Positions 1 to 13,300 of a stretch of 64,000 nucleotides of DNA are shown here, piece after piece. A program made the position numbers and the translations under genes. Within the stretch, counting starts at the first letter, position 1. Every line of letters begins with the position of its first letter. This stretch comes from Mytilus galloprovincialis (lineage: Eukaryota > Mollusca > Bivalvia > Mytilida > Mytilidae): the NCBI RefSeq assembly GCF_965363235.1, contig NC_134844.1, forward strand, positions 20,442,646-20,506,645. Reading direction: 5' to 3'. The notes beneath the pieces are model-generated. The model was given only the letters and a program-made list of their open reading frames with translations, was not told the DNA's origin and did no database searches.

Positions 1-440
1 TTTCACGCCTTTAGTGGTTGTGATTCAGTTAGTGCTTTGTCTGGTAAGGGAAAAAGCAAAGCATTTGGCGTTTTGAATCGTTCTGTGGAGTTTTCAGAAG
101 GTCTATCCCGTCTTGGTGAAAATTTTAAAAGAGGTAGGCGAAGAACTGTCAAAAACACTCGAGAGGTTTTTGTGTGCTATATATGGATACGATTATAATA
201 ACATCAATGAAATTCAGATTATTTTTTTTTGCAATGCAAAAAACATTCATTGTCATCTACTGCCCCAACAAAAGATGCAATGTTAAAGCACATCAAACGA
301 TTCAACTTTCAGGCAAAGATTTGGAAATCTGCTCTATAACACAACACTGTTCCATCGCCAAACAATCATGATTGGATTGTTAATAACGATTTGATAAGCA
401 TCAATTGGTTAGACCAACCGCCATAATTCCATGCTTTTCC
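1..440 (+). pseudogene. Decayed fragment of a repeat-associated ORF (HAFSGCDS...GKGK type)
   Basis: Frame 1 reads FHAFSGCDSVSALSGKGK and continues to about base 180, running in from outside the window. The match then moves to another frame (AIYGYDYNNINEI) and again to a third (PTKDAMLKHIKRFNFQAKIW, then a stop, then DWIVNNDLISINWLDQPP). From memory, this GCD(S/T)-SAF-GKGK plus PTKDAL-HI-RA-YQA-IW plus W-TQPPAP pattern occurs in a multicopy family of invertebrate proteins tied to mobile DNA. I cannot name the superfamily. At least two frameshifts and one stop make it non-functional. It sits in the last intron of MCM8. Confidence 0.55.
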
Positions 441-1360
441 CTTTCTTACCGTTGAATTTTGTTCAACTGTCTTTAATTACTTGATGTTCTATGTTTCAAT
501 GTAAAAAATATACCTTTTTTATCAAGAAAACACTAGTATGTATGCTTTGGTTCATTCAACATCATGAATTTTGGATATTACCCTCCCTCTTTTTTTCTTG
601 GTCCTATACGATTTAAAAATTAAATAAAAATTAGCCTCCGTATTAATAAGATATGATTTGTTCAATTTAATAAGGGTAATTGTACCGAATACTTGATTAT
701 TTTTTCTTTTTTCTGTATATATGGGTGAAACAAAATTTTTGATATACTCTTAAATAAGACCCCTTTTAACCCCTTTTGGACACTTTTTCAAAAGTCTAAC
801 ACCTCTTAAAATATTCTTCAGACATTACTCTTTAGACTTATACCAAAAAATTGCGGTACCCTGGGGTGTAACACAGAACTGAAATTTTGCCTTACCAGCT
901 GATGGACTATGTCTTTGATTTATACAATGTAGATATGGTTTCAGCAGAACTTTATTTTTCCTGTGTTTACAGGAGTATTTCAAAGTTAAGTTTTGATAAT
1001 GTGCTTAAACTTTTGTATATTTTATAGACTTCTGTCTGTTGTTGAAGACTTACTGTAAATTCAGAAGTTATTGTGATGTTTTTATTATTGTGAAAAATGC
1101 GAAAGGGTTATAATGTCATTAGTTTAAACTTGCATTTTGAAACTTTTAATATGAATTTAACAGGATTTTTCTCGATATCAAAAACATTAAAATAGCATTA
1201 TAGTCTAAATTGACAAAATCGCAATAATAAATGCATGAAATAATTCCTGAATTTACAGTATATTGCCTTTTAAATGTCTTATGGTTATTTTGTTTGTTGG
1301 ATTGTCTCATTGAAGTATTCCCCACATCTCCTGTTATTCATATTTAAGTTTATTTTTCAG
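441..1360. other. Intron (last intron of MCM8), no gene seen
   Basis: AT-rich sequence between the decayed ORF and the MCM8 terminal exon. It ends in a good polypyrimidine tract and AG (tatttttcag, 1351-1360). I see no coding region or clear repeat here. Confidence 0.5.
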
Positions 1361-1474
1361 GATTGTGGAGTACAAGTGCTGGACTTTGAAGGTTTTATAG
1401 GTTCTCTTAATAATCAAGGATTTTTACTGAAGAAAGGACCTAAGGTTTACCAACTTCAGACTTCTGATTTTTGA
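1361..1474 (+). CDS. MCM8: DNA helicase MCM8, terminal coding exon (partial gene)
   Basis: This is the C-terminal 37 codons of MCM8, the MCM-family helicase that works with MCM9 in homologous recombination and crosslink repair in the nucleus. After the acceptor at 1359-1360 the phase-0 frame reads DCGVQVLDFEGFIGSLNNQG and then FLLKKGPKVYQLQTSDF, with the stop at 1472-1474. The end of vertebrate MCM8 is nearly the same (a DFE-FIGSLN-QG-LLKKGPKVYQLQT pattern), which makes the call specific rather than just MCM family. The segment is the small winged-helix-like tail; the AAA+ core lies left of the window. The gene is tail-to-tail with the aminotransferase gene that follows. Confidence 0.9.
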   Translation, partial: DCGVQVLDFEGFIGSLNNQGFLLKKGPKVYQLQTSDF

Positions 1475-1965
1475 AAAAGAAAGAAGCATGAGCGATAATC
1501 AATGATTGTTCCAAAGGAAAAAAGCAGGTTAACCATCTACAGAAGTCTGTTTTCAATAAGAGAAGCTTTATTTATACTAGGAAATTTTGCAATGAAAGGA
1601 CCAAATATGTACCAGATAAATATATCTGACATAAGGTTGAAAAAAAAGGAGTATCCATTAATGACCAATGATTCTGATCCAAGAAAAGAAAGATTTTCAC
1701 TTACAGATGCAACACACATATTGACCAATGCTAAGTTTAAAAATCTGTTGTCAATAATTGTTTACATTAACCAAAAAAAACACTCAGAACATCAAATATT
1801 TGTAAATTCAGATTTCCACTCTTCTACCTTATCTTCAGTAGATCTTTACTACACATTGACTTGATGTTTCCATTAAACATGTTTATTATGTTATTCATTT
1901 ATGCTTTGCTTACATATTTATTACTTGTTATTACTTTGATTGAATAAACTTGTTAGCATATTTCA
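1475..1965 (+). other. MCM8 3' UTR with an internal 120-codon open frame
   Basis: The sequence from the MCM8 stop to shortly after the AATAAA at 1943-1948 is taken as 3' UTR. It holds an open frame from 1502 to 1864 (starts MIVPKEKSRL) with no domain I recognise. Part of it (NFAMKGPNMYQINISDI) loosely resembles the MCM8 tail just upstream (GFLLKKGPKVYQLQTSDF), and the DNA is similarly alike. It could be an old duplicate of the last exon rather than a separate gene. Confidence 0.5.
1943..1948 (+). terminator. Poly(A) signal of MCM8
   Basis: AATAAA about 470 bases after the MCM8 stop, followed by a T/G-rich stretch (catgttttgtctgtt). This is the first canonical signal after the stop on the plus strand. 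Confidence 0.6.
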
Positions 1966-2728
1966 TGTTTTGTCTGTTATATTTAAATGTGAATATGCCC
2001 ATAGTTTGCCATAATCCAGAGATAAAATAATTGCAGGAAAGAATGGTTAATAAATCTGTGAGTGCTCTTAAAGAACATCAATCTAAAAATTTGATTCACA
2101 GGCTTCCAAATCAGTTTGTTAAATTTTGAAAAGCAAACATATAAAAATAAATGACTTCATGGTTCAGCTAACAAGCAAGCTAACCAAAGATAATACCTTT
2201 GGCTACACACTCAATACACCTTATCGCTAATCCCGGCTGACCCGGCCGCTTGAACTTTTGACACATACAACAATCACTTTTTCATTGTTGCGTCAGATAT
2301 TTTGTATTATGACGTCAAAATTTTACGGGAACCTGTGTAATATCCAGTAATGGCGGACAAACAGTGATAAGATGTATGATATCGGCTGTTAAATAAAAAA
2401 TATCTGTGACTGTTCAATTATTTGAAAAGCACAATAAAAACAAAGAGAATATGAGATGGTCCAAGGATTGGAACAGCATTAAGTTCTTTGAATAAAATAA
2501 ATATTGTTTTAAGTAGGTCCTTTACTACTGTTACGAACAAAAGCCACATCCAACAATAAACAAAAACCAAATTGATGCAATAAAACAAACCAATTATAAA
2601 TAAAGTATACAAATATTTACAACATTGTACCTATCTATGTCTAATCTCTTTTACAGGCACCTTACTCTATGAATAAAAAATAAATTCCTTGTAACATATT
2701 TAAAACATCTATAAGACATGCCAATTTT
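1966..2728. other. Intergenic gap between MCM8 and KYAT (tail-to-tail)
   Basis: Holds the solo arm of a foldback element (2158-2222) and, directly after it, a more GC-rich stretch to about 2370 (taatcccggctgacccggcc) that is probably another repeat. It also contains the KYAT 3' UTR on the minus strand. I see no gene. Confidence 0.5.
2158..2222. mobile_element. Solo arm of a foldback element (family D)
   Basis: Starts tcatggttcagctaacaagc and runs to ggctacacactcaatacacc. It matches the right arms of the two complete foldback elements at 23438-23638 and 41070-41346. No left arm is present here. Confidence 0.6.
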
Positions 2729-5700
2729 TCATATTGTTCCATTTGGAAGCTTCAGTGTTTTATGTTCCTCATCATTTGTGTTATCGTCATCTAGTCCTGT
2801 AATATTCCAGTTGTGAAGGATTTCTTTGGCTTTGTTTAGGGTTTCATCAGTCTACAATTAGATTTAAATCTGGGATTATAATAAGTGGTAAATAAACCAT
2901 TGCAACTGTCTAGGATATTTCTATCAAATATATATTAATAATAAATTCATAGAATTTTGTCAAACTTTATTTTTTCATTTTTAGCTCACCTGGCCCGAAG
3001 GGCCAAGTGAGCTTTTCCCATCACTTTGCGTCTGGCGTCCGGCGTCCGGCTTCGTCGTTAACGTTTACAAAAATCTTCTCTGAAACTGCTTGGCCAAATT
3101 AAACCAAACTTGTCCACAATCATCATTGGGGTATCTAGTTTAAAAAATGTGTCCGGTGACCCGGCCAACCAACCAAGATGGCCGCCATGGCTAAAAATAG
3201 AACATAGGGGTAAAATGCAGTTTTTGGCTTATAACTCAAAAACCAAAGCATTTAGAGCAAATCTGATATGGGGGTAAAATTGTTCATCAGGTCAAAATCT
3301 ATCTGCCCTGAAATTTTCAGATGAATCAGACATTCCGTTGTTGGGTTGCTGCCCCTGAAATGGTAATTTTAAGGAAATTTTGCTGTTTTTGGTTATTATC
3401 TTGAATATTATTATAGATAGAGATAAACTGTAAACAGCAATAATGTTCAGCAAAGTAAGATCTACAAATAAGTCAACATGACCAAAATGGTCAGTTGACC
3501 ATTTTAGGAGTTATTGCCCTTTATAGTAAATTTTTAACCATTTTTCGTAAATCTTAGTAATATTTTAGAAAAATCTTCTCCTCTGAAACTACTGGGCCAA
3601 ATTTAACCAAACTTAGCCATAATCATCATTGGGTATCTAGTTAAAAAAATGTGTCCGGTAACTCGGCCAACAAACCAAGATGGCCACCATGGCTAAAAAT
3701 AGAACATGGGGGTAAAATGCAGTTTTTGGCTTATAACTCAAAAACCAAAGCATTAAGAGCAAATCTGACAGGAAGTAAAATTGTTGATCAGGTCACGATC
3801 TATCTGCCCTGGAATTTTCAGATGAATTGGATAATGGGTTGTTAGGTTGCTGCCCCTGAATTGGTAATTTTGAGGAAATTTTGCTGTTTTTTTGTTGTTA
3901 TTATCTTGAATATTATTATAGATAGAGATAAACTGTAAACAGCAATAATGTACAGCAAAGTAAGTACTAAAAATAAGTCAGTATGACCAAAATAGTCAAT
4001 CGACCCCCTAAGGAGTTATTGCCCTTCATAGTCAATTTTTAACAATTTTCTTAAAATTTGAAGATTTTCAATAACATTTTCCACAGAAAGTACTGTTATA
4101 GATAGAGATAATTTTAAGCAGCAAGAATGTTAAGCAAAGTAAGATCTACAAACACATCACCATCACCAAAACACAATTTTGTCATGAATCCATCTGTGTC
4201 CATTGTTTAATATTCACATAGTCCAAGGTGAGCGACACAGGCTCTTTAGAGCCTCTAGTTAGATAATTGCATGACTTTAATTCTTATGTAAAATTATGTC
4301 AATATTTGCTTCTATTCCTGGTCTTGCAGGAGTCATATAACTTTCGAGAACGATAACTGTACTTGTACTCAGAAATCAACCAATCAAAGTCCTGGATTTG
4401 GGGTTATTTTTTTGCACAAATTTTGTACTTCGAGTTCTTCTTCTTCTTCTTTAAGGTCAACAAGGCTTCAATACTGAAGAATACATGTTCTGAGTAAAGT
4501 TTTATGACCGAGAGCCCAGATGAAAGTTAACTAGAATTTGTTGTTAACCTTTTAGATAATATGAAACTACCAAAACATAAAAGTTTATCGTCACTGGGTA
4601 AAATTTAAAAGCAGAAAGACAACACATACATATTCCTAACGAGAAGTTTTTAAATGTGCTACTATAGTGAGTACTTACCTTGACAAAGCAGATTCTCACA
4701 TACTTTTCTCCTAGATATTTATGTTCTTGGCTGTAACATATAGAGACTGGCATTGCACAGAATTTCTAAAACAACAATTAATTAATAATAGAAGTTTGTA
4801 ATAATATAGAAGTGGATCATCCGATGTGAGTAATTATACTGCCTTCATCAATGAGACAACCCATATTGTTTAGTCCACTATGATATGCCCTAACATAATA
4901 AATGTAAAAGAATTCAAACCAGGGAATTATGGTAACTTCCTAATTAATAACAAAACAATTTATGAAAAATGAACTGATGAAAACCACTGAATTACAGGGT
5001 CATTAACCTACAAATCATAATTTATTATAATTTTTTCCGAACTTTAGCCTACAAAAAATAATTCTGTGTAATAGTATTGTCCATAAAAGTAGTGCAATAG
5101 TTATAGAATTGAGAATGTGTCAAAGAGACAAAGAGCAGAAAACAGTCCTAGGCCACCAATAAGTCCTCAACACAGAAAATCCTGCTCCAGATTTTGGCTG
5201 GAATGAATAAGGTTATTTTATAGTATTTGCTCTTAAACCTAAGAAATACCATTATGGTATAGTATTTGCCATTTAACCTATAAAATAATACTATCATGTT
5301 ATAGTGTTGTCCCTCTATGCCACAATGTAAGAAATACTGTCATGTTATAGTATAGGCTCTATAATCTAGGCAATTATGTTATATTAAGTTTTGGACCTTT
5401 AATCTTGAAATACTATTTATATGGTATATTATTTGCCTTTTAACCTATAAAATAATAACTACTATGTTATAGTGTTAGCCCTTTATGGTTGGAATGACTA
5501 TTATGGACTTTTTAATAACCTTGAAATACCATTATGGTATAGTATTGGCCCTTTAACCTATGATATAATACTGAAGGGGAATTGACACTTAAACCTAGGA
5601 ATAATACTGTTATAATATTGTCCATTTAACCTGGGAAATACTGCTATTTTCAACATAGGAAATACTGCTATGGTATAATATTTTCAATTTAGCCTAGGAA

Positions 5701-7317
5701 ATACTGCAATTCTATAGTATTGTCTTTTTAATCAAGTCAATACTCCTTATATATAACATGATGATCCTTTTAACTTTACATTAAGTAATGCTAATACTTT
5801 GGAACAGTAGTGTTAATTTAACTAGGGAAATACTACTATGGTTTAGTATTGTCCCTTTTAGCAAGTAGTATTGTCCACTTAGCATAGGAAATACGTTTAT
5901 GATATAGTAATATAAAAAAGATGATGTGGTATGATTGCCAATGAGACAACTGTCCACAAGATACCAAAATGACACAGACATTAACAACTATAGGTCACCG
6001 TACGGCCTTCAACATGAACAAAGCCCATACCGCATAGTCAGCTATAAAAGGCCCCGATATGACAATGTAAAACAATTCAAACAAGAAAACTAACGGCCTT
6101 ATTTGTATAAATAAAATGAACGAAAAACAAATATGTACACATAAACAAACGACAACCACTGAATAACAGGCTCCTGACTTGGTCATTTGACTTAGGAACT
6201 AATACAATGATATGATATTGCCTACTAAACGTAAGAGATACTTCTTTGGTGCAGATCTAACCACGGAAATACTACTATGATAATATTGCCCATACCCGTT
6301 TTAATATAAAGTTACCTTTTTGTGTATTGCCCATTTGACAAATTTGTAATCATATGCCTGACCATCTTCATCTCTTGTCACACAACCATTGGTATCTAAA
6401 TTAAAAACACAGATTTAATTAAAATATGTACAACGATTTTTGTGCCCAATCTAGCACCCACTTTAAGGGCAAGGAAGAAGCCATTATTGCCATCTGATTA
6501 AAATCGGCTGTTAGTTTTCGTTAGGATACTATCCGCACAAAGAGCGTATCACAACATCGGTTTATGAGACTATATTCAATTGAATTTGATAGTAAGCTCC
6601 TGGTAGAAGGGAACCTGATTGAAATGTTCAAAGATCGATTTGACTCAACACATTCTCCTCTTTATGTAGTAGAACAAGTAAGAAATTACCACCATAAAGT
6701 AACATAATTAGAACCATGGAAATAGTACATTCATACATGTATATCATCCCGCATATTAAAATGACATCATGCAGAAATGCAACCAATGTGTAACTTCTTA
6801 TTTTAAATTTTTTGTTAATATCCAAAATCAAAGTTGTAGAAAACATTTTATCAGAATCATTTGGTAAAAAGTAAAATTACAAAAATAACGAACTCAGAAG
6901 AAATTTCTAAACGGAAGACCCTAAGCAAATGGCAAAATCAAAAGCTCAAACACTGCAAACGAATGGATATATCCATGCAACTATTGTCTCCTCCATGCCA
7001 GTCTTGAACATAAAAACATAATTTTAAATATACTGCACTAATAATTTTTAGTGTTCCTAAAAGATTGCTGTCATTGTAAACCACAGTTGAACATAGAACT
7101 CACGGGCACTCGCCTCAGAAAAAAAAATCGGTATATAGGATTTTTATTTCTGAGACGAGTGCCAGTGATAGAACTGTATGGGAAAAACAGCTACTATTTT
7201 GTCAAAAAACACTGTCAAACATTCAAACATAATATCCATACTGATCTGTGTTCACACTTGTGTAGTAGAAACAAAAATATTATAGGTGAAAAATGTAAAA
7301 ATGTAAACAATATCTAA

Positions 7318-7349
<32 letters not shown>

Positions 7350-10300
7350 ATAGATTTGAAAGGTAGGAAATTTTGAATTAAAAGATACTTGGAGAAATAT
7401 AGTATCTACTAATAGAAGTATACTGTCAAACAATTGAAATGTATTGTGTTCCTACCGAGCTTTGATATATCTGCTACAATGAAATAGCCACCTTCAGGCA
7501 CTACTACAGTAATTCCTGCCTCACTGAGGTATTTACACAGTAGATCACGCTTTATTTCCATATCCCGTGGGAGAGAGCTAAAATAACATTCTGACGAACC
7601 AAGGCGGGATAATTCTGTCTCTAATGATACAGCAATAGCTTCCTGTAAAATGAAGAATTCATAATTGGTAAATTATAAACGATTTTTATGCCCCATGTAT
7701 GGGCATTACGTTTTCTGGTTAATGCGTACATTCGTTCGTCCGTCCGTCTATCCCGCTTCATGTTAAAGTTTTTGGTCAGGGTAGTTTTTGATGAAGTAAA
7801 AGTCCTATCAATTTGAAACTTAGTACAGATGTTCCTTATGATATGATCTTTTTAAATTTGATGCCAAATTAGAGTTTTGACCCCAATTTCACGGTCCATT
7901 GAACATAAAAAATAATAGTGCGATTGGGGCATCCGTGTACTATGGACACATTCTTGTTTTTCAATTTATGCAACGTTATATAAAGGTATATAGGTATTAT
8001 TTTTCAGAGCAAGTGCCTATGTCATGTAAGCTGCCATTCTGATGTATTTGGTCTAGCTAGGTATTACCCATGCAAGGAATTTCTTCGTTAAAAGGGGATA
8101 TACTATTCTAATGCTACTTGAAATGAATTTTGTACATACCTGAGTTGGAGTAGGATTAGTCCTTAGTACTGCATCATGGATAGTCTTAATACCCTGGATA
8201 AGGTTTGCGGGACCTACAGCCCAACCGACTTTCCAACCAGTGACACTAAACGTCTTCCCAGCACTGCCTATTGTAACTGTTCTATCCCACATACCAGGTA
8301 AAGTTGCTGAAAACATATTATTTAGTCTGATCTTTACAAGCAGAAACATAGGTAAAGGTTTTATTTAATAAACTGCACATTCCGGACCCAATTCAAATAA
8401 GAGAAGTTCTTGTAACAATATTTCTTCGAGTCACAATAGATCTTATGTATAATCAGATTACGTCTGAACATTTTTCCCAAAAAAAAATATTCAGCAGCTT
8501 TAGTATTAGTATCATCACGAAAAACAAAAGATGGAACTCAATTTAAAAAGGAGTTAAGGATGATTTAATAAGATGTCAGTTAATTTGTACTGCTAACCTC
8601 CAAGTTCTTTCCGTGTGATAATAAAAGAGAAACTTACCAATTCGAATATGCTTTTTCCCATCATATATAAGCCATTCATAGACTTCATCAGCAATACACA
8701 TCACATCATGCTCATTACACAACTCAGAAATCAGGTTCAGCTCATCAAATGTAAACACCTGTAATATACAAATGCCCCTTTTATGTCAGTCAGCACCCTT
8801 AGGAAAAGTTCTGGATCCGCCACTGGTTATCGAAAAAGATATAGTAAAGTTGGCAAGTTTGAAATTTGATAGTTGGTTGCTTGCTTAAAGTCCAGTGGCA
8901 ACTATTTCTTGCAAGTTTAGGACGAAAACAAAAAGATGAAAAAAAAAACATTAGGTACTTGTTGTAATTACGGTATTTTGGGGGTCAAGGAAATTTCGAC
9001 TGCCACTGGAAAATGGGGATATATTGGAAAGGGAAAATAATTTGACCTTGGGACAGGCCACCTACTAGGCTACAGACCCTTCAAGACTTGTTGCAAGGAT
9101 TCTTGACATGCAGATAGCATGGCTATCTCTCTAAATGAGGCATCGTATTTAGCGTACCTGATCTGACCGAACGTGATTGTGTATTTGCTACATCCCGCAC
9201 AGCCATACGGACACCACACGTTGGCGAAGTTTTTACTGTCGGTCGGAGAACGACCAATGATGACAATAGTTCTATTCGTCAGTCACATTTGAAGTTAAAT
9301 GTCACAGCTGATATATAGAACTATTTCAATAGATTTCTGGACATATCTTCGTTCCACCTGAATTATAACCTGGACCGATAGCTTTATCTTTCAGACCACT
9401 GATAGGATCACAGTTAATGTATTGAAATAGTTCAGGGGCACATCTTGCATTTCTCACTTCTGCCACAAACAATGACTTTTAGTTGTTTCAAATATGCAGT
9501 GACCATGACGGTTCGTAGATGTTCACAAAGGGGTACAGATGCCCCTACACCCGAAATTTTGTACCACTGAATTGCCATGACCTCTCCAGAAAGTCATAAA
9601 TATGAGAGAGAAAAAAATAAGAAGATGTGGTATAATTGCCAACGAAACATCTCTCCTTCAGAGACCAAATGATAAAGGTCCCAATACGGCCTTAAACATG
9701 GAGCAAAATCCATATCGCATATAGTAAACTATAAAAGACGCCAAAATGACAGATGTAGAACAATTCAAACGGGAACGAGAGCTGATTTAAAGTTAAACCG
9801 TGTAAATCATTTTATGGAATTATACGCACCTTTCCAAGTGGATTCGATGGGTTGTTGACCACTATAGCTTTTGTCTTACTATTGAAGGCTTCTCTTATCT
9901 GACTAGTGTCAAATGTCCAGTCTTCGCTGCCCGTGACACTTTTACAAGTATTTGTCTACAATAAATAGAAATATCACTCGCACTTATTCTAAGGACATAA
10001 TATGAGACAGAATGGTGATAAAAAGGCAGTAAATTGTTTGTCTAAAGATTGCTACTTATGAAGGAAGAAGACTGAATAATCTATATATTAAAGACAGATG
10101 CCTTATGGTTTGAGATTTCTGTCTGACAAATGTATGTTTTTTTAAAAATAATTATACATAATATATTAAGTTGACATATGACATACTCACCATTCTAAGT
10201 GGTATGTAGACAGGCACAGCACCTGCTAAACGCAACATTTCTTTATATGGTTCATAAAATGGTTCAATCAGTATAACCTAAAATGATTCAGAAAACCATA

Positions 10301-13300
10301 GCGTAGCGTGAATTATAAATAAAACAAAATGATTTCAAATGTAATTCGCTTATTCATTAAATAAATGGTGTTCGTGTACTGATTTTATTGTTCGTTCTTT
10401 TCTGTACATTTTCTTAGTTTAGTTTAGTTTAAACATATTTATTTATAGAGGATTGGGAAACAAGTTATTGCAACTTATATTAATCCCTTTCCACTTTGCG
10501 GGTGCGAGTGCTGTCTTGTAGCGGCATTAGCCTACTATAAAGATTAAAAGAGAAGAGTTGAGATCTATACAAAAACTTGTTTAATGCTTACATATGATGC
10601 TTTATGTGTTTGTCCTTAGTCAGGACCATCTTCAGTGGTTGTCTTCAATCGAAGAGTTAAAAAAATGCAATTTGGAATTACTAACCTCGTCTCCGGGATT
10701 AATTAGTCCAATGAAGGTACAATATAATGCTTCAAATGCTCCAACGGTGACGTTTATGTTGGTCATGGCGTTTATTTCTCTTCCCAGGGTTATACTGTAG
10801 AGTTTAGAAAGAGCGTCGACAAGGCGCGGATGCCCCTGTAATGTATATTACAACATGCTTAAAATCATCTTTGGTCATCCTTTCTCTGGTCAGTGATTCG
10901 TGTGTTCTGTTTTACTTTTCACAATTGTCCCAATTTAGAGAAATCATATAATTGTCATTGTTTTTTTTATAATTTCAAAAATGCCAATATCTGTTTACAG
11001 TGTATACACTTAATATCTGATTGATATAATTTTTCCTTATAACAATCCAATTTTTCGTATAAAAATGGTTTCAAATGTAAAGACCGATGATGTTATCTTG
11101 TATAAATCCGATTTCAAATGTAACAGAACGGTAATGTTATCTTGTACAGGTGCGGTTTCAAATGTTACAAAACGATTATGTTATTCTTACAAATTCGATT
11201 TCAAATCTTACAGAACGCAGAGGCGGATTTAGTGGGGGGACGCCCCCCCCCCCCTTTTGAGAAAAAAAATTGGTTGCTTGTATAGGGAATCACTGAAGAG
11301 TGACGAGTTCGGGCCCCCTCTAAGGCAGCCAGTGGGCCCCCACTTATGAAAATTTCTGGATCCGCCACTGGAACAGGTAATGATGTCTTGTACAAATCCG
11401 ATTTCAAATGTTAATGAACGGTAATGTTACAGACCGGCTACAGTGTTGTCTTGTATAAATCCAATTTTAAATATTTCGGAACGTATAATGTTATCTTCTA
11501 CAAAGCCGATCTTAAATATTTCAGAACGCTAATGTTTTCTTGTACAATTCTGGTTTCAAATGTCATATAACGTGCATGTTAACTTATCTTGTACACATCC
11601 GATTTTAAATGTCAGACAATGTTACTGCGACGGTGTAGAATATTGGAATATTACATAACATTTATCTATTTATGGAAATAATTTATTATGTAGAATACCA
11701 AAACTGTTTTACGAGACAAGTACGAGAAATCAGAGTCACTTCATAGCCTAAACTGTAGATAATTAGTGTCATAAATAGAACAATAATGTAGCGATACAAT
11801 AATTCCTTTGTTCCTTTGGTGGCAAAAGTCTTCATAGTTTTAAATTAAATGGAGAATTATCATGCTTTAATCCATGCTTCTCTACCTGCTGATATAACTT
11901 ACATAAGCTCTTGTGTAGTGATTGATCATGTGGTTGTTCCCGATAACAGCATTGCTTAGAGATTCAAGAACATTTTCAGGTGGTCTGAAATCAGGGAAAC
12001 CCTGAAAAAGTATCGTTTAGGTCATTCACACGCACAGTATACGATGCAAATTTTCGTTGTCAATTCATCAAACGAATCAAATGTTTGCTTTAATCATATT
12101 TTAATGAACTTTTTACATAAATATTTTATTTCAAATAAATTTCTTGCAATTTATTCACGGGGACCTCGGTGGCCGAGTGGTCTGAGGAGTTCATCTACTG
12201 TGTTATTATCCTGTCAACACTGAAGTTGTAAGTTCGAACCCCGATATTAGAACATATCAGAGGCGTATGTAACGGTCTCGTTCGCCTTTAAATTTACAAT
12301 AAGCAGTTTCGTGTATATTTCTTACAATAGACAACTTTATACATGCTAGTACAATGAAACGACTGATATACAGTGACGGAATTTAAAAAGGACAGACACA
12401 AATATCGAATGGTTAATTTATAGAAATTTTACAATCTTATTTTTTTATTTGCTCCGCCTACTTTAAAAATCCTGGATAGTCACTATAGTTCCTTGCTGTC
12501 CCTGGTATAATTATGTTCTTTAACCTGTACCAAACGTACATGCAGTAAAAAAAACTTATTTCAGTATGTTTGTATATAAACAGAGCTGACTATGCGGTAT
12601 GGGCTTTGCTCATTGTTGAAGGCCATATGGTCACCTATAGTTGTTAATTTCTGTGTCATTTTAACTCTCTTGTGGAGAGTTGTCTCATTGGCAACCATAC
12701 CACATCTTCTTTTTTATATATATACAGCCATATAATACATGTATTTTATGTGTCTGATATAAGCAAAACACGATACGTATTTCAAATTTTTTTCGTATGT
12801 TCGCTCGCTTCATTTCTTGACAAGCTGGCTCTTATGCATGCAGTTTAAAAAATTACATAATCTTCTATCATCTATCTGCAGCGTATGTGAAAAAGAACAA
12901 AATTTTACCTACCATACTACTATGTTTGGTTATATACGTACCAGTGCCATGTTCAGCGCTCCATGTTGTAAAACAAGTCCCAATATTTCTACCCTGTAGA
13001 AATAATATACTAAGTTGATTGATTGATTGTTGGTTGCTTAACGTCCAGTTTCAAATATTTCATGCATGTTCAGGACGAGAACAAGTTAACAATAAATACA
13101 ATTTGTAGGTCTTGTAAAAGAGGTCATCAGAGATGATGGTCAGGGAAATTTGGACTGCCACTGGAAAATGAGGATATATTGGATAGGAACAAAAATTTTG
13201 CCTTGCAACAGGCCACCTACGGACCCCTAAAAGAGTTGTTGCGAGGGTTCTTAACATGTAAAGAGCTTGGCACTCTCTTTACAGTTAAACGGCCCCATTC

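Noticed and set aside
3651..3845. 64-codon open frame
   Set aside because: It lies wholly inside the large dispersed repeat at 2984-4258 and has no independent coding signal.
12159..12245. A working tRNA-Leu/Ser gene
   Set aside because: The A and B boxes are present, but there is no 3' partner for the acceptor stem and no clean anticodon arm; a SINE head fits better.
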